Shown here piece after piece: positions 15,286 to 23,192 of a DNA stretch of 24,484 bases. A model generated the notes under the pieces. That model worked only from the letters and a program-made list of their open reading frames with translations, was not told the DNA's origin and searched no databases. The DNA is from CAZDHT01 sp964505325. GTDB taxonomy: Bacteria; Planctomycetota; PUPC01. Position 1 is the stretch's first letter. Each line of letters opens with the position of its first letter. Location of the stretch: contig CAZDHT010000052.1 in the NCBI GenBank assembly GCA_964505325.1, positions 1 to 24,484 on the forward strand, in the 5' to 3' direction. The translations under genes were made by a program, and so were the position numbers.

Positions 15286-15298
15286 AGGAGAATCTCCT
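15286..15298 (+). promoter_or_regulatory. Ribosome binding site of first ArnT-like gene, inside a small hairpin
   Basis: The Shine-Dalgarno AGGAG (15286-15290) is followed by AAT and then its exact complement CTCCT (15294-15298), ending one base before the TTG start codon at 15300. The site could mask itself and lower translation unless ribosomes arrive from the LAB_N gene, whose stop is 1 base upstream. Confidence 0.5.
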
Positions 15299-15299
15299 C

Positions 15300-16961
15300 T
15301 TGCGTTTTCACGACAACGTGGCACTTCACCTGTTGGCACTGCTGGTGGCCGGGTGCGCCATATTCCTTCCGGAGCTGGGGCGGGACGAATACATGAGCGG
15401 GACGGAGGCCCGGCACGCCGAGATCGCCCGCGAGATGGCCGAGACCGGGAGATACATGGTCCCACATTCGGTCGGGCGCGCTTATACGGACAAGCCCCCG
15501 CTGTACAATTGGGCGGTCGCCGGGCTGTTCCGCATGACGGGCCGGGCGGACATGGCCCTGGCCCGGCTGCCCATCGCGCTGGCCTCTGTGCTCATGGCGC
15601 CCGCAATCTACCTGCTGGGCCGCCGCTGGCGAAACGCCCGGACGGGGTTATGGTCCGCGGCGATCTGGCTGACGTGTCCGCTCGTGGTCACCTGGGGCCG
15701 GATGGCGCGGTCGGACATGCTGATGTCGTGTCTGATCCTGTACGCGCTCCTTCTGGCGATGTGGGGGGCCGACTCGCGCCAGCGGCGCGCCGCGTGGGGC
15801 CTGTGGTGCCTCTCGGGCATGTTCCTGGCGGCGGCCGTCATGTCGAAGGGGCCGCAGCCGCTGCTCTTCCTTGGCCCGATGGTGGTCGCGGTGTGGCGCG
15901 CCGAGCGCCGGCGCTGGCTGCCACCCGCCGGCTATATCGCTGCCTCGGTCACCTTGGTTGTCCTCGCGGTTGTGGCGTGGCTGGCGGCGTGTGAGGCCGG
16001 CAATCCGGGGCATCTCAAGCAGTTGGTCGGCTACGAGTTCGGCGACGCGTTCCACCAGCACCCCCAGCCGCTCCACTTCTACGTGAACCAACTGGCGGTT
16101 TACACGGCGCCCTGGGCCCTGTTCGTCATCGGAGCGGCGTACGCCGCCGTCCGCCGGGCAAGGCGCTCGGGGTACGACCAAAGCCTGATTCCCGCGGCCG
16201 TTCTGGTGGTCGGTCTTGTGGGCCTGACGATCATGCCGAACAAGAAGCCCCACTACCTCCTGCCGATCTTGCCGATGTGGGCTTTGTTCATCGGCATGTT
16301 CCTGGACCGCGCGGCCCCTCCCGGGCCGTACGCGGCCACTGCTTCAAAGAGCGAACAAGACGCGCCCGGTCCGGCGCCCCGGTGGCTGTTCACCGTGCCG
16401 CTGTACATCTGCCTGGTAGGGTTCGCCGCAGGCGCCATTGTTTTTCCAGTGACACTTCGGCCCGAGACGGGCTTCGCCCCGGCGCTCGTGATCCTGTGCG
16501 CGGGCGTGGCCGCCTTCTCGGCGTATGGGGCGGTCGCAGCGTTTCGAGGGCGAGCGGCGCGGGCCGTCGGTGTGCTCGTCATCACGGCGCTCGTCCTGTC
16601 CGCCGCGACGCATCCGGTCCTGAATCGCTTCGTCCGGGAGCCCGACCCCCGGCACGGGGTGACCGAGGAGATCGCACGATTGGTGCCGCCGGACGCGCCG
16701 CTGGCCGGATATCGCATGCCGTCGTCCGCGTCGTTCGAAATACTGTTCTTCACCCTGAACCGGCCGGTGCAATTCCCTCAGACGGAAGTTGAGTTGAACG
16801 CGTTCCTTCGTGAGCCGGAAGCGCGCTACCTGCTCGTGCGGCCGGAACAGGTCGCCAGGGCGACGGAGCTCTCACGGCGGGACGTGCGCGAAGTGAGACG
16901 ATGGCTGCTGAGAGAGGGCAAGAAGACGAACATCGTCCTATTGGAGGTCGCTGCCAAATGA
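15300..16961 (+). CDS. ArnT-like GT-C glycosyltransferase 1 (GT39/GT83 type)
   Basis: A 553-residue polytopic protein. The first extracytoplasmic loop (about 24-68) contains GTEARHAEIAREMAETGRYMV and YTDKPPLYNW, the hallmark of ArnT/PMT-like enzymes that transfer sugar from a polyprenyl phosphate to lipid A or protein outside the inner membrane. The YxDKPP motif with Lys65 is intact. In the usual DE-x-R position it reads TE-x-R (35-38), although an alternative DE pair stands at 29-30, six residues upstream. About ten further hydrophobic segments follow, then a soluble C-terminal tail from about 445. The TTG start at 15300 is supported by AGGAG 9 bases upstream. It overlaps the next gene by 4 bases. 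Confidence 0.88.
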   Translation: MRFHDNVALHLLALLVAGCAIFLPELGRDEYMSGTEARHAEIAREMAETGRYMVPHSVGRAYTDKPPLYNWAVAGLFRMTGRADMALARLPIALASVLMAPAIYLLGRRWRNARTGLWSAAIWLTCPLVVTWGRMARSDMLMSCLILYALLLAMWGADSRQRRAAWGLWCLSGMFLAAAVMSKGPQPLLFLGPMVVAVWRAERRRWLPPAGYIAASVTLVVLAVVAWLAACEAGNPGHLKQLVGYEFGDAFHQHPQPLHFYVNQLAVYTAPWALFVIGAAYAAVRRARRSGYDQSLIPAAVLVVGLVGLTIMPNKKPHYLLPILPMWALFIGMFLDRAAPPGPYAATASKSEQDAPGPAPRWLFTVPLYICLVGFAAGAIVFPVTLRPETGFAPALVILCAGVAAFSAYGAVAAFRGRAARAVGVLVITALVLSAATHPVLNRFVREPDPRHGVTEEIARLVPPDAPLAGYRMPSSASFEILFFTLNRPVQFPQTEVELNAFLREPEARYLLVRPEQVARATELSRRDVREVRRWLLREGKKTNIVLLEVAAK

Positions 16962-18703
16962 GCCCTGCGGGCCCTTGGAAGCGCGATGCGGCAGTCGTGA
17001 TATTGCTCACCGCGGTCGTCGTGTTCCCGTCGCTCCCGTTTCGGGACCCGTGGGGGCCGGACGAGGTGCGCTACATGGAAGTGGCGCGCGAGATGGTCGT
17101 CACCGGCAACTACCTGGTCCCGCACCTCAACGGCGAGTTGTATCCCGACAAGCCGCCGGTGTTTTTCTGGCTGGCTGCGGGCCTCTATCATCTCGGGTTC
17201 GGCTACAACTCCGGCCGGGTGGTGGCGGCACTGGCCGCGATGGGAACGGTGCTGCTGGTTTATTGCCTCGCCCGGCGGATGATGCCTCGGCCCGGGCCGG
17301 TCATCTCCGCGCTGGTGACCGTGTCCGTCGCGGTCTTCGCGGAAGCCAAGGCCGGGATCATCGATCCGGTCCTGACGTTTTTCAGCGTCGGGTCGCTGAT
17401 GTCCGGCTATGTTGCCCTTCAGCCGGAGACGCGGCGCCGCACGTTGTGCTGGCTGGGGTTCTACGGCCTCGCGGCGCTTGCTGTGCTGACCAAGGGCCCG
17501 GTCGGCTTCTTGCTGCCCGCGCTGGTAGTGGTCGCTTATGGGCTGGTCAACCGCAAGCGCGTCCGCGCCGGAGGTTGGGCGCACCTGATGGGCGCTCTGG
17601 TGTTCGTGGTGGTGGTCGCCGCGTGGCTCGTGCCGGCGATGATCAAGGGCGGCCCGGCATACAGCCGGGACATCGGCCTGGACCAGACTCTGAAACGGGT
17701 GGCCAAGTCAAGCAGCCATCGGCAGCCGTTTTTCTACTACCTGGCAAGATTCCCGATGGATTTTTTTCCGTGGGCGTTCGTGTTCCCGCTGGCGTTTGCC
17801 GGCGCCCTCCGGCAGTGGTGGCGCGGCCGCGACGAGCCGGCGCAGTTGTTCGTCCTGTGGTTCGCGGTCATCTTTGTCTTCTTCACGCTGATATCGGGGA
17901 AGCGGCAGGGCTACCTGATACCGCTGGTGCCCGCGGTGGGATTGCTGATCGGCCGTTACGTTTCGCTTGGCCTGAGCGAGGGATTCCGGTGGCCACGCTG
18001 GCACGACGCGCTGTTCCGCGTGACCTTCGGCGTGTGGGCGCTCGTCGGCGCGGCCCTTGCGGTCACGATGTTCGCGCTCCCCACCCTCGTCGAATATGCG
18101 AAGACGCAAGGCATCAGTTGCCCGTTGAGCGCGGGCGGACTTCTGTCGTGGGAACAGCGGGCGCCCGTAGCGGCGGCGGGGGGGGTGATACTGGCCGCCG
18201 CGGTGTGCGGCATACTTGCCGTGAGAACCCACACCAAGCACCTGAGGACCGTCGCCTGTGTTCTCGGCCTGTTCGTGTTCCTTTCTCTCGTGTTCGACAT
18301 CCTCATCGCGCCCAAGATCAACCTGTTCAAGTCGGCAAAGCCCTTTGGCAGGGATGCAAAGCCGTATCTTGACCAGGCCGACCGGGTTCACCTGTTCCCC
18401 GACGACATGTCGGGTGTGCACAACCTGTACACGGGGCGGGTCTCCATGCCGGTGCTGGAACGGCGGAAGGAGGTCCTCGAAGCTCTCTCCAGTGACTCCC
18501 GGGTGGCGGTCATCGGTCGGCTCAAGCGCCTGAGGAAGGTGCTGAAGGGAGATCGCCGCTACCCCATCCCCGTGCAGCGCCAGGTGGGAAGCCACATTGC
18601 GGCGTTAGCCATCAACTGGGACCCGAAGACCGGCAAGTCTGTCCGGCCAACCCAAACACTGGCGCCAAGACCGGGGCCAGGTCACAAGAGGTCAGAGCGG
18701 TGA
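16958..18703 (+). CDS. ArnT-like GT-C glycosyltransferase 2 with canonical motifs
   Basis: A 581-residue polytopic membrane protein of the ArnT/PMT-like family. After one N-terminal helix (about 11-27) the first loop carries the complete hallmark PDEVRYMEVAREM (34-46; Asp35, Glu36, Arg38) and YPDKPPVFFW (62-71; Lys65). In ArnT the Asp is the proposed catalytic base and the Lys contacts the lipid phosphate, so this is the copy most likely to be a standard active transferase. Many further hydrophobic segments and a basic C-terminal tail follow. The ATG overlaps the stop of copy 1 by 4 bases (ATGA), with GGAGG 11 bases before; the stop overlaps the phosphoesterase start by 4 bases. The acceptor is unknown. 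Confidence 0.9.
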   Translation: MSPAGPWKRDAAVVILLTAVVVFPSLPFRDPWGPDEVRYMEVAREMVVTGNYLVPHLNGELYPDKPPVFFWLAAGLYHLGFGYNSGRVVAALAAMGTVLLVYCLARRMMPRPGPVISALVTVSVAVFAEAKAGIIDPVLTFFSVGSLMSGYVALQPETRRRTLCWLGFYGLAALAVLTKGPVGFLLPALVVVAYGLVNRKRVRAGGWAHLMGALVFVVVVAAWLVPAMIKGGPAYSRDIGLDQTLKRVAKSSSHRQPFFYYLARFPMDFFPWAFVFPLAFAGALRQWWRGRDEPAQLFVLWFAVIFVFFTLISGKRQGYLIPLVPAVGLLIGRYVSLGLSEGFRWPRWHDALFRVTFGVWALVGAALAVTMFALPTLVEYAKTQGISCPLSAGGLLSWEQRAPVAAAGGVILAAAVCGILAVRTHTKHLRTVACVLGLFVFLSLVFDILIAPKINLFKSAKPFGRDAKPYLDQADRVHLFPDDMSGVHNLYTGRVSMPVLERRKEVLEALSSDSRVAVIGRLKRLRKVLKGDRRYPIPVQRQVGSHIAALAINWDPKTGKSVRPTQTLAPRPGPGHKRSER

Positions 18704-19824
18704 AGCTACTGAAGCAACTGGTGCCTGCGTTCGTCGTGTTGGGGGCCTTGGCGGCCGGCAGCTCCCTGGTGGTGCGGCATGTCCGGACCGCTCCGCATGA
18801 GACGCCGCTGGTTGATCGCGCAAGGGTTGACTTGGAGAACGGGGTCTACGTCGTGCTGAGCGGGTGTTTCGCGGAGTCCGGTGAGGGCTCCGGGTTGCGC
18901 GTCAGGGCCGTCACCCTCTCACCGTCCATGGAGTTTGTGTCCGAGATCGAGCGGCCCTCCGAGATCGACGTCATCGTGACCAACGTTTCGAGCAGCGACG
19001 TCAAGCTGGTCGGTGCGGAGAGGGCCGATTCCGGGGAGAGCCCGGCGACCGTGCGATTCTCTGTCGCCCTGCCCGCAAGATCTCGGAAAGATGTGGAGTT
19101 GAAGGCCGGCGCCAAGGGAGACTTGTTTTCCTTCTTTGTGGTGAGCGACAATCATCGGAACAGGTACCACGTGCTGGACAAGATCATTGCAGACGCCGGC
19201 GCAGAGAAGCCCCTTTTCGTTTTCAACAATGGGGACCTCGTGGACTGCGGCACCCGGGAGCAGTTCGAACCACAGAGAAGCACCCTGGCCAACCTGTCGG
19301 TCCCGTACTTCACGACCCTGGGTAATCACGATGTCAGTGAGCGCGACGACGGCAAGGCGTACGTGGACCTGTTCGGGCCCACCTACTACAGCTTTGCACA
19401 TGGCAATTCCTATTTCATCATCGTGGACAACGCCACCGGGTACATAAGCCGAAAACAGCTCAGGTGGCTGCGCGACGCGCTCCAGGACGGGAAGAGGTTT
19501 GCTCATACGTTCGTGTTTGCGCACCAGCCCCTCTTTGATCCGAGGCCAGGCCATCACCACTGCATGAAGCCCCTCATCGCAGGTGCAGAGGCACTGATGG
19601 ACCTGGTGGAGGGGGCAGGCGTTGACTTCTTCTTCGTAGGCCACTTGCACAGTTACTGCGAGGTGGAAAGGAACGGGGTCAAATACGTGATCTCGGGAGG
19701 CGCAGGCGCCAACATGACCGACCCGTTCCCATATCATCACTACCTGGTCATCACGGTAGACCGGAACGATGTCAGAATGCGTGTCCGATTGCTGAAGACG
19801 AACTCCAAATACACAGGGAAGTAG
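18700..19824 (+). CDS. Exported/anchored calcineurin-like metallophosphoesterase
   Basis: A 374-residue protein. The N-terminal hydrophobic stretch (about 7-26) is a signal anchor or signal peptide. Residues 40-140 form a beta-rich domain of no recognised family, and 143-365 a calcineurin-like metallophosphoesterase. All metal motifs are present: SDNH (149-152), GDLVD (178-182), GNHD (208-211), AHQP (His275) and GHLH (314-317). It would hydrolyse a phosphoester in the periplasm. Its placement between ArnT-like genes hints at a substrate such as a polyprenyl phosphate product or a phosphorylated glycan, but that is inference. The GTG start overlaps the preceding stop by 4 bases, with GAGG 8 bases upstream. 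Confidence 0.88.
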   Translation: MKLLKQLVPAFVVLGALAAGSSLVVRHVRTAPHETPLVDRARVDLENGVYVVLSGCFAESGEGSGLRVRAVTLSPSMEFVSEIERPSEIDVIVTNVSSSDVKLVGAERADSGESPATVRFSVALPARSRKDVELKAGAKGDLFSFFVVSDNHRNRYHVLDKIIADAGAEKPLFVFNNGDLVDCGTREQFEPQRSTLANLSVPYFTTLGNHDVSERDDGKAYVDLFGPTYYSFAHGNSYFIIVDNATGYISRKQLRWLRDALQDGKRFAHTFVFAHQPLFDPRPGHHHCMKPLIAGAEALMDLVEGAGVDFFFVGHLHSYCEVERNGVKYVISGGAGANMTDPFPYHHYLVITVDRNDVRMRVRLLKTNSKYTGK

Positions 19825-19903
19825 CTTCTTTTTGTGGGTCGCTCTGGTCATACCATGGAATTCCCGGCCGACGTGACCGGACATGCGCGAGGAGGAGCAA
19901 GCG

Positions 19904-21571
19904 ATGAAACCCGCCGTAGGCGACCGTAAGAAGACCGTACGCGATTGCCTCGTACTGGGTTGTACTTGTCTCCTCATATATTTCCACGGGCTGGGCCGCA
20001 TGCAGCTCAAGTGCGAGGAGCCGCGACAAGCGCTCGTGGCCCGAGAGATGCTCGCCACCGGAGAATGGATCGTTCCCACCATAAGTGGCCAACCGTATCC
20101 AGCCGAGCCGCCGCTTCCATCCTGGCTCATCGCTCTCTCCGCCGCCCCAACCGGTCGTGTGACGGAAACCACGGCGAGGCTGCCGAGCGCGCTGTCCGTC
20201 GTCGCAATCGTCTTCCTCATTTATTGGGCGGGCCGCACGTTCCTGGGCCGACGTGCCGCGTTCCTCTCGGGACTGATCGTCGCCACAACCGGCCTCTTTC
20301 TCGAAAGGGGCGTTCTCGCCGAGACCGACGTTCTCTTCGCTCTGTGGGTGACCGCCGCGGTGCTCTTCCTGTTTCGCGCTCTCCACAAGAAGCCGACTTC
20401 GGGGCTGGACTGGCTGCTGGCCTATGCCTCGTTGGCCCTGGCCTGCCTGACAAAGGGGCCATCCGCTTTGGTCTTCTTCTTCGGTACCATGCTTGCCCTG
20501 GTCTGGCTGGACAAAGACCGCGCTTCGCTCAGAACCCGGCAACACCTGCTCGGCCTGGGCGTGTTCCTGGCCGTCGCCGCGGCTTGGGTGGCTGCGGTGT
20601 CGTCCCAGGTGGGCCCGAAGCTGTTCTTCCAGTCCATGCATGGCCAGGTCGTGCGCGGGATCGCAAGTGATTCCGCCCTGAGACATCTTGCTTCCCTATT
20701 CTATTACCCGGCCCACATGCTGGCCGGGTTCCTGCCGTGGACGCCTCTGCTCCTGCTGGCGCTCGGCTCCTTGCGCCGCTACCCGTTTGGCCCGCCTCGC
20801 AAGCACCTTGTGAGATTCATCGTCATCTATGCCGCCGCGAGCTTGGTGCTCGGCTCCCTGTGCGCGGGAAAGCCCGCCGGATACATACTCCCGCTCTTTC
20901 CTGCTCTGGCGCTCCTCGCCGGCGACGTGTGCGACAGGCTTCTCAGCCGAGAGCTGGCGCCGCGGCTTGCCACGATCGGCCGGTGGTGTCTTGTGGTGAC
21001 CCACGCGGCGCTTACTGTTGCAGTCACGGTTGTCGCCGTTTGGTGTGTTTGGCAGTGGTACGTCCCGCTTGCTCACGTAGCGTTCTTTTCCGCCCTGGGC
21101 CTCATCGCGTCGCTGGCCGGATACTTATGCGCACACAAGAAGAAGTACAGAGCGAGCTTCGCTGCAATCGTGGCGGTGGTCTGCGTTTACAGGGTTGCCT
21201 ATGTGACCACGTACGTTCCCGACTACAATGCAAGAGAATCGATCGAGCATGTGACCGGACCTCTCAAGGACGCCATGCGAGAAGATGCGAAGCTCTACAC
21301 GGTGTCCTTCGGCCAGACGATAGTGTTCTTCTACCTCGACCGTCCTGCCATCGCGTTCAAGTCCGTCTCAGAGCTGGCAGCAGGACTTCCGTCGGCCGGG
21401 AACGCATACTGCTTGCTGACCAAGGCCGAACGGCGGAAGCTCATGTCATTGCAGCCTGGCGTCTGGAGGCAGGTGCTCACGTTCCCGTACAGGGACAAGA
21501 GGACAGGGCTCTTCTCGAAGGGCAATCTCTCCTCTCGCCACCTTGGCGCGCCAGGCCGTCGCCGCCCGTGA
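19904..21571 (+). CDS. ArnT-like GT-C family protein 3 with altered catalytic motifs
   Basis: A 555-residue polytopic protein of the same family as the two upstream transferases, but with both hallmark motifs changed. The DE-x-R site is EE-P-R (38-41) in CEEPRQALVAREM, and YxDKPP is YPAEPP (65-70), so the Lys expected to contact the lipid phosphate is Glu68. AREM-x-x-TG-x-W-x-VP is otherwise well kept, as is LTKGPSALVFF further on. It may use a different donor, act as a partner of copy 2, or be inactive. The ATG at 19904 is supported by GGAGGAG (19891-19897) at 6 bases. A 79-base gap separates it from the phosphoesterase, and a terminator lies 134 bases after its stop. Confidence 0.85.
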   Translation: MKPAVGDRKKTVRDCLVLGCTCLLIYFHGLGRMQLKCEEPRQALVAREMLATGEWIVPTISGQPYPAEPPLPSWLIALSAAPTGRVTETTARLPSALSVVAIVFLIYWAGRTFLGRRAAFLSGLIVATTGLFLERGVLAETDVLFALWVTAAVLFLFRALHKKPTSGLDWLLAYASLALACLTKGPSALVFFFGTMLALVWLDKDRASLRTRQHLLGLGVFLAVAAAWVAAVSSQVGPKLFFQSMHGQVVRGIASDSALRHLASLFYYPAHMLAGFLPWTPLLLLALGSLRRYPFGPPRKHLVRFIVIYAAASLVLGSLCAGKPAGYILPLFPALALLAGDVCDRLLSRELAPRLATIGRWCLVVTHAALTVAVTVVAVWCVWQWYVPLAHVAFFSALGLIASLAGYLCAHKKKYRASFAAIVAVVCVYRVAYVTTYVPDYNARESIEHVTGPLKDAMREDAKLYTVSFGQTIVFFYLDRPAIAFKSVSELAAGLPSAGNAYCLLTKAERRKLMSLQPGVWRQVLTFPYRDKRTGLFSKGNLSSRHLGAPGRRRP

Positions 21572-21704
21572 GAGGGATTCTCTTGTGAGACGAGCGCGAG
21601 GCCATCGTAGCCGCTGGGATGGTCCGCTCCAGGGAGCCCGCGCTTGTCTTCGGAGCCCCGGTAAGGTATAACCGTTAAGCGAGACGGGCCCGAGCAGGTG
21701 CCCG

Positions 21705-21735
21705 AAGCCCAGCAGCCTGGAGTTGGGTTTTTTTT
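21705..21735 (+). terminator. Rho-independent terminator after the transferase operon
   Basis: A stem of AAGCCCAGC (21705-21713) with GTTGGGTTT (21722-21730), using G-U wobbles, closes a loop of 8 bases and runs into eight T residues (21728-21735). It marks the probable end of the operon that starts at the GT2 gene. The region 21572-21704 before it holds nothing else recognisable. Confidence 0.6.
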
Positions 21736-21771
21736 GTAGCACTTCAGCCATTTGAAGCGTTGAGGTGCAAG

Positions 21772-21791
21772 AGGTGTCAGGACTGACACCT
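21772..21791 (+). promoter_or_regulatory. Perfect 9+2+9 palindrome, possible operator or repeat end
   Basis: AGGTGTCAG (21772-21780) and its exact complement CTGACACCT (21783-21791) are separated by GA. It lies between the terminator and the kinase gene, 54 bases before the GTG. The near-absent loop suits a dimeric DNA-binding protein better than an RNA hairpin. No clear promoter hexamers were found around it. Confidence 0.55.
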
Positions 21792-21844
21792 ATTGCTGTA
21801 TCGTCTCTTCGCTTGGCTGAGGTGTTACCTTTCGGACTGGTGTC

Positions 21845-22507
21845 GTGAGCAACAAGACCTTCAAGCCTCGGAACCGGACCAAGCCGGACGTGTACGTACT
21901 GCCCGCCGATCCGCCCCTGTTTGTCAAGGACTACGGCAACTGCAATTTCCTGGTGCGGTGGTACGGGCGGTACTGCCTGCACTGCGAGGAAAAGGCCCTG
22001 AGGCGGCTGCCCGGCGTCACGGGGATTCCGGCCCTGTATCGCCGCATCGGTCTGTACGCGCTGGCCACGGAATTCGTCGATGCGGAGCCCCTCTCGAAGC
22101 TGAGGAAGTCCGACGGCATTCCGCCCGACTTCGCCGATCGCCTTGAGAAGCTGTTCGAGGAGATCGAGAGTCGCGGTGTCTTTCACGGCGACCCGCACTT
22201 CAGGAACATCCTGTGCGGCCGGGACGGCCAGCCGTATCTGATCGACTTCTCCCTTTCGTACGTCAGACGCTGGATGCCCATTCTGGACAAATGGTCTTTT
22301 CGCAGCCTCCAGGTCGTGCGGCGAAAGAGGCTCCGCAAGCTGCGGCAGGTGTTCTATCACGAAGAGGGCTTGCCGGAGGTGGAGACCGGGCCGTTCTACC
22401 GGGTGATGAAGTACCTCAAGAGGCTCTACCGGCGATACCCAAAAGAGCTGTACAAGCGCGTCAGGAAGTTTCGCAAGCGTCGTGCGCGACAATCGCAGGG
22501 GAACTGA
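21845..22507 (+). CDS. LPS-kinase-like (Kdo/WaaP, RIO-type fold) small kinase
   Basis: A 220-residue compact protein-kinase-like fold. It shows a candidate ATP-binding Lys28 (LFVKDY), a helix Glu48/49, a hinge YALATEFVDAEPL, the catalytic loop FHGDPHFRNIL (113-123; Asp116, Asn121) and a metal-binding LIDFSLS (132-138) where DFS replaces DFG. The HGDxHxxN form is typical of Kdo/WaaP lipopolysaccharide kinases and related small-molecule kinases. The C-terminal 60 residues are strongly basic, suggesting contact with membrane phospholipid or anionic glycan. It probably phosphorylates a cell-envelope sugar on the cytoplasmic face; this is inference. The GTG start has no good Shine-Dalgarno. The next gene begins immediately after the stop. 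Confidence 0.8.
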   Translation: MSNKTFKPRNRTKPDVYVLPADPPLFVKDYGNCNFLVRWYGRYCLHCEEKALRRLPGVTGIPALYRRIGLYALATEFVDAEPLSKLRKSDGIPPDFADRLEKLFEEIESRGVFHGDPHFRNILCGRDGQPYLIDFSLSYVRRWMPILDKWSFRSLQVVRRKRLRKLRQVFYHEEGLPEVETGPFYRVMKYLKRLYRRYPKELYKRVRKFRKRRARQSQGN

Positions 22508-23095
22508 ATGGGCCTGCTCAGAAAGCTCCGAACCCGCCCCGTCGAAGCGTTGAAGATCGCTGGCGTGTGGGGGTTCGGCCTCCTTCTGGCCTGCCTTTCC
22601 CGCCCTTGCCCGCTCTCCTTCGCGTGGGGCGTTCCGCTGATCCTCGTCGGGCTCGTGATCCGAAGCTGGGCGGCCGGACACCTCCGGCGCAACGAGCAAC
22701 TGGCCACCTCGGGGCCATATGCCTATCTGAGGGACCCGCTTTACCTGGGGCGGCTCTTCCTGCTCTGCGGTGTCGCCGTGGTCGCCAACAATACTGTCAC
22801 GTACGCGCTCTTCGCGGTCGGCCTCATCGTCTTCTTCCTGAACTACATGCCGCGCAAGCTGAAAAAAGAAACCGCGCGGCTTGAGAAGTGCTTCGGGGAG
22901 GAATACACCGAATACCACCGCCACGTCAGAAGCCTCATCCCGCGACTGCGCCCGTACCCGAAGCGCTCCACGCAGCGCTGGAGCTTCGGCATCTTCCGGA
23001 CGGAGAACCGCGAACAATGGTTCATCCTGGGCGCGATCACACTGATCGGGCTGATGGCGCTCAAGTGGTGGGGAGTCCAGGAAGGCTGGTTCTGA
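22508..23095 (+). CDS. Isoprenylcysteine carboxyl methyltransferase-family membrane protein (copy 2)
   Basis: A 195-residue polytopic protein with the family signature ATSGPYAYLRDPLYLG (66-81) and the cofactor-side block ETARLEKCFGEEYTEYHRHV (121-140) followed by PRLRPY. There are hydrophobic segments at about 17-30, 38-55, 82-112 and 163-185. It is a likely SAM-dependent methyltransferase at the membrane. It starts directly after the kinase stop with AGGGGA about 5 bases upstream, so the two form a pair that may phosphorylate and methylate the same envelope molecule. It is clearly related to, but diverged from, the copy at 10709-11308. Confidence 0.83.
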   Translation: MGLLRKLRTRPVEALKIAGVWGFGLLLACLSRPCPLSFAWGVPLILVGLVIRSWAAGHLRRNEQLATSGPYAYLRDPLYLGRLFLLCGVAVVANNTVTYALFAVGLIVFFLNYMPRKLKKETARLEKCFGEEYTEYHRHVRSLIPRLRPYPKRSTQRWSFGIFRTENREQWFILGAITLIGLMALKWWGVQEGWF

Positions 23096-23099
23096 TCTC

Positions 23100-23184
23100 G
23101 GGAACTCCCGCCGGCGCGCTCACGCAAGAGGGCGAACCGCGCGAACCCAGACGGAACCCCCACAGACCCACCGGCGTCGTTCCC
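23100..23184. repeat. Imperfect inverted repeat between convergent genes
   Basis: GGGAAC-TCC-CGCCGG (23100-23114) faces CCGGCG-TC-GTTCCC (23171-23184), with 56 bases between. It fills the 97-base gap between the methyltransferase and the oppositely oriented oxidoreductase and could help end transcription from both sides. There is no T-run, so the call is weak. Confidence 0.3.
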
Positions 23185-23192
23185 GGCGCGGG

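Noticed and set aside
21446..23017. Open frame of 523 codons on the minus strand
   Set aside because: It crosses the terminator and runs opposite three genes with good motifs; no domain or ribosome binding site supports it.
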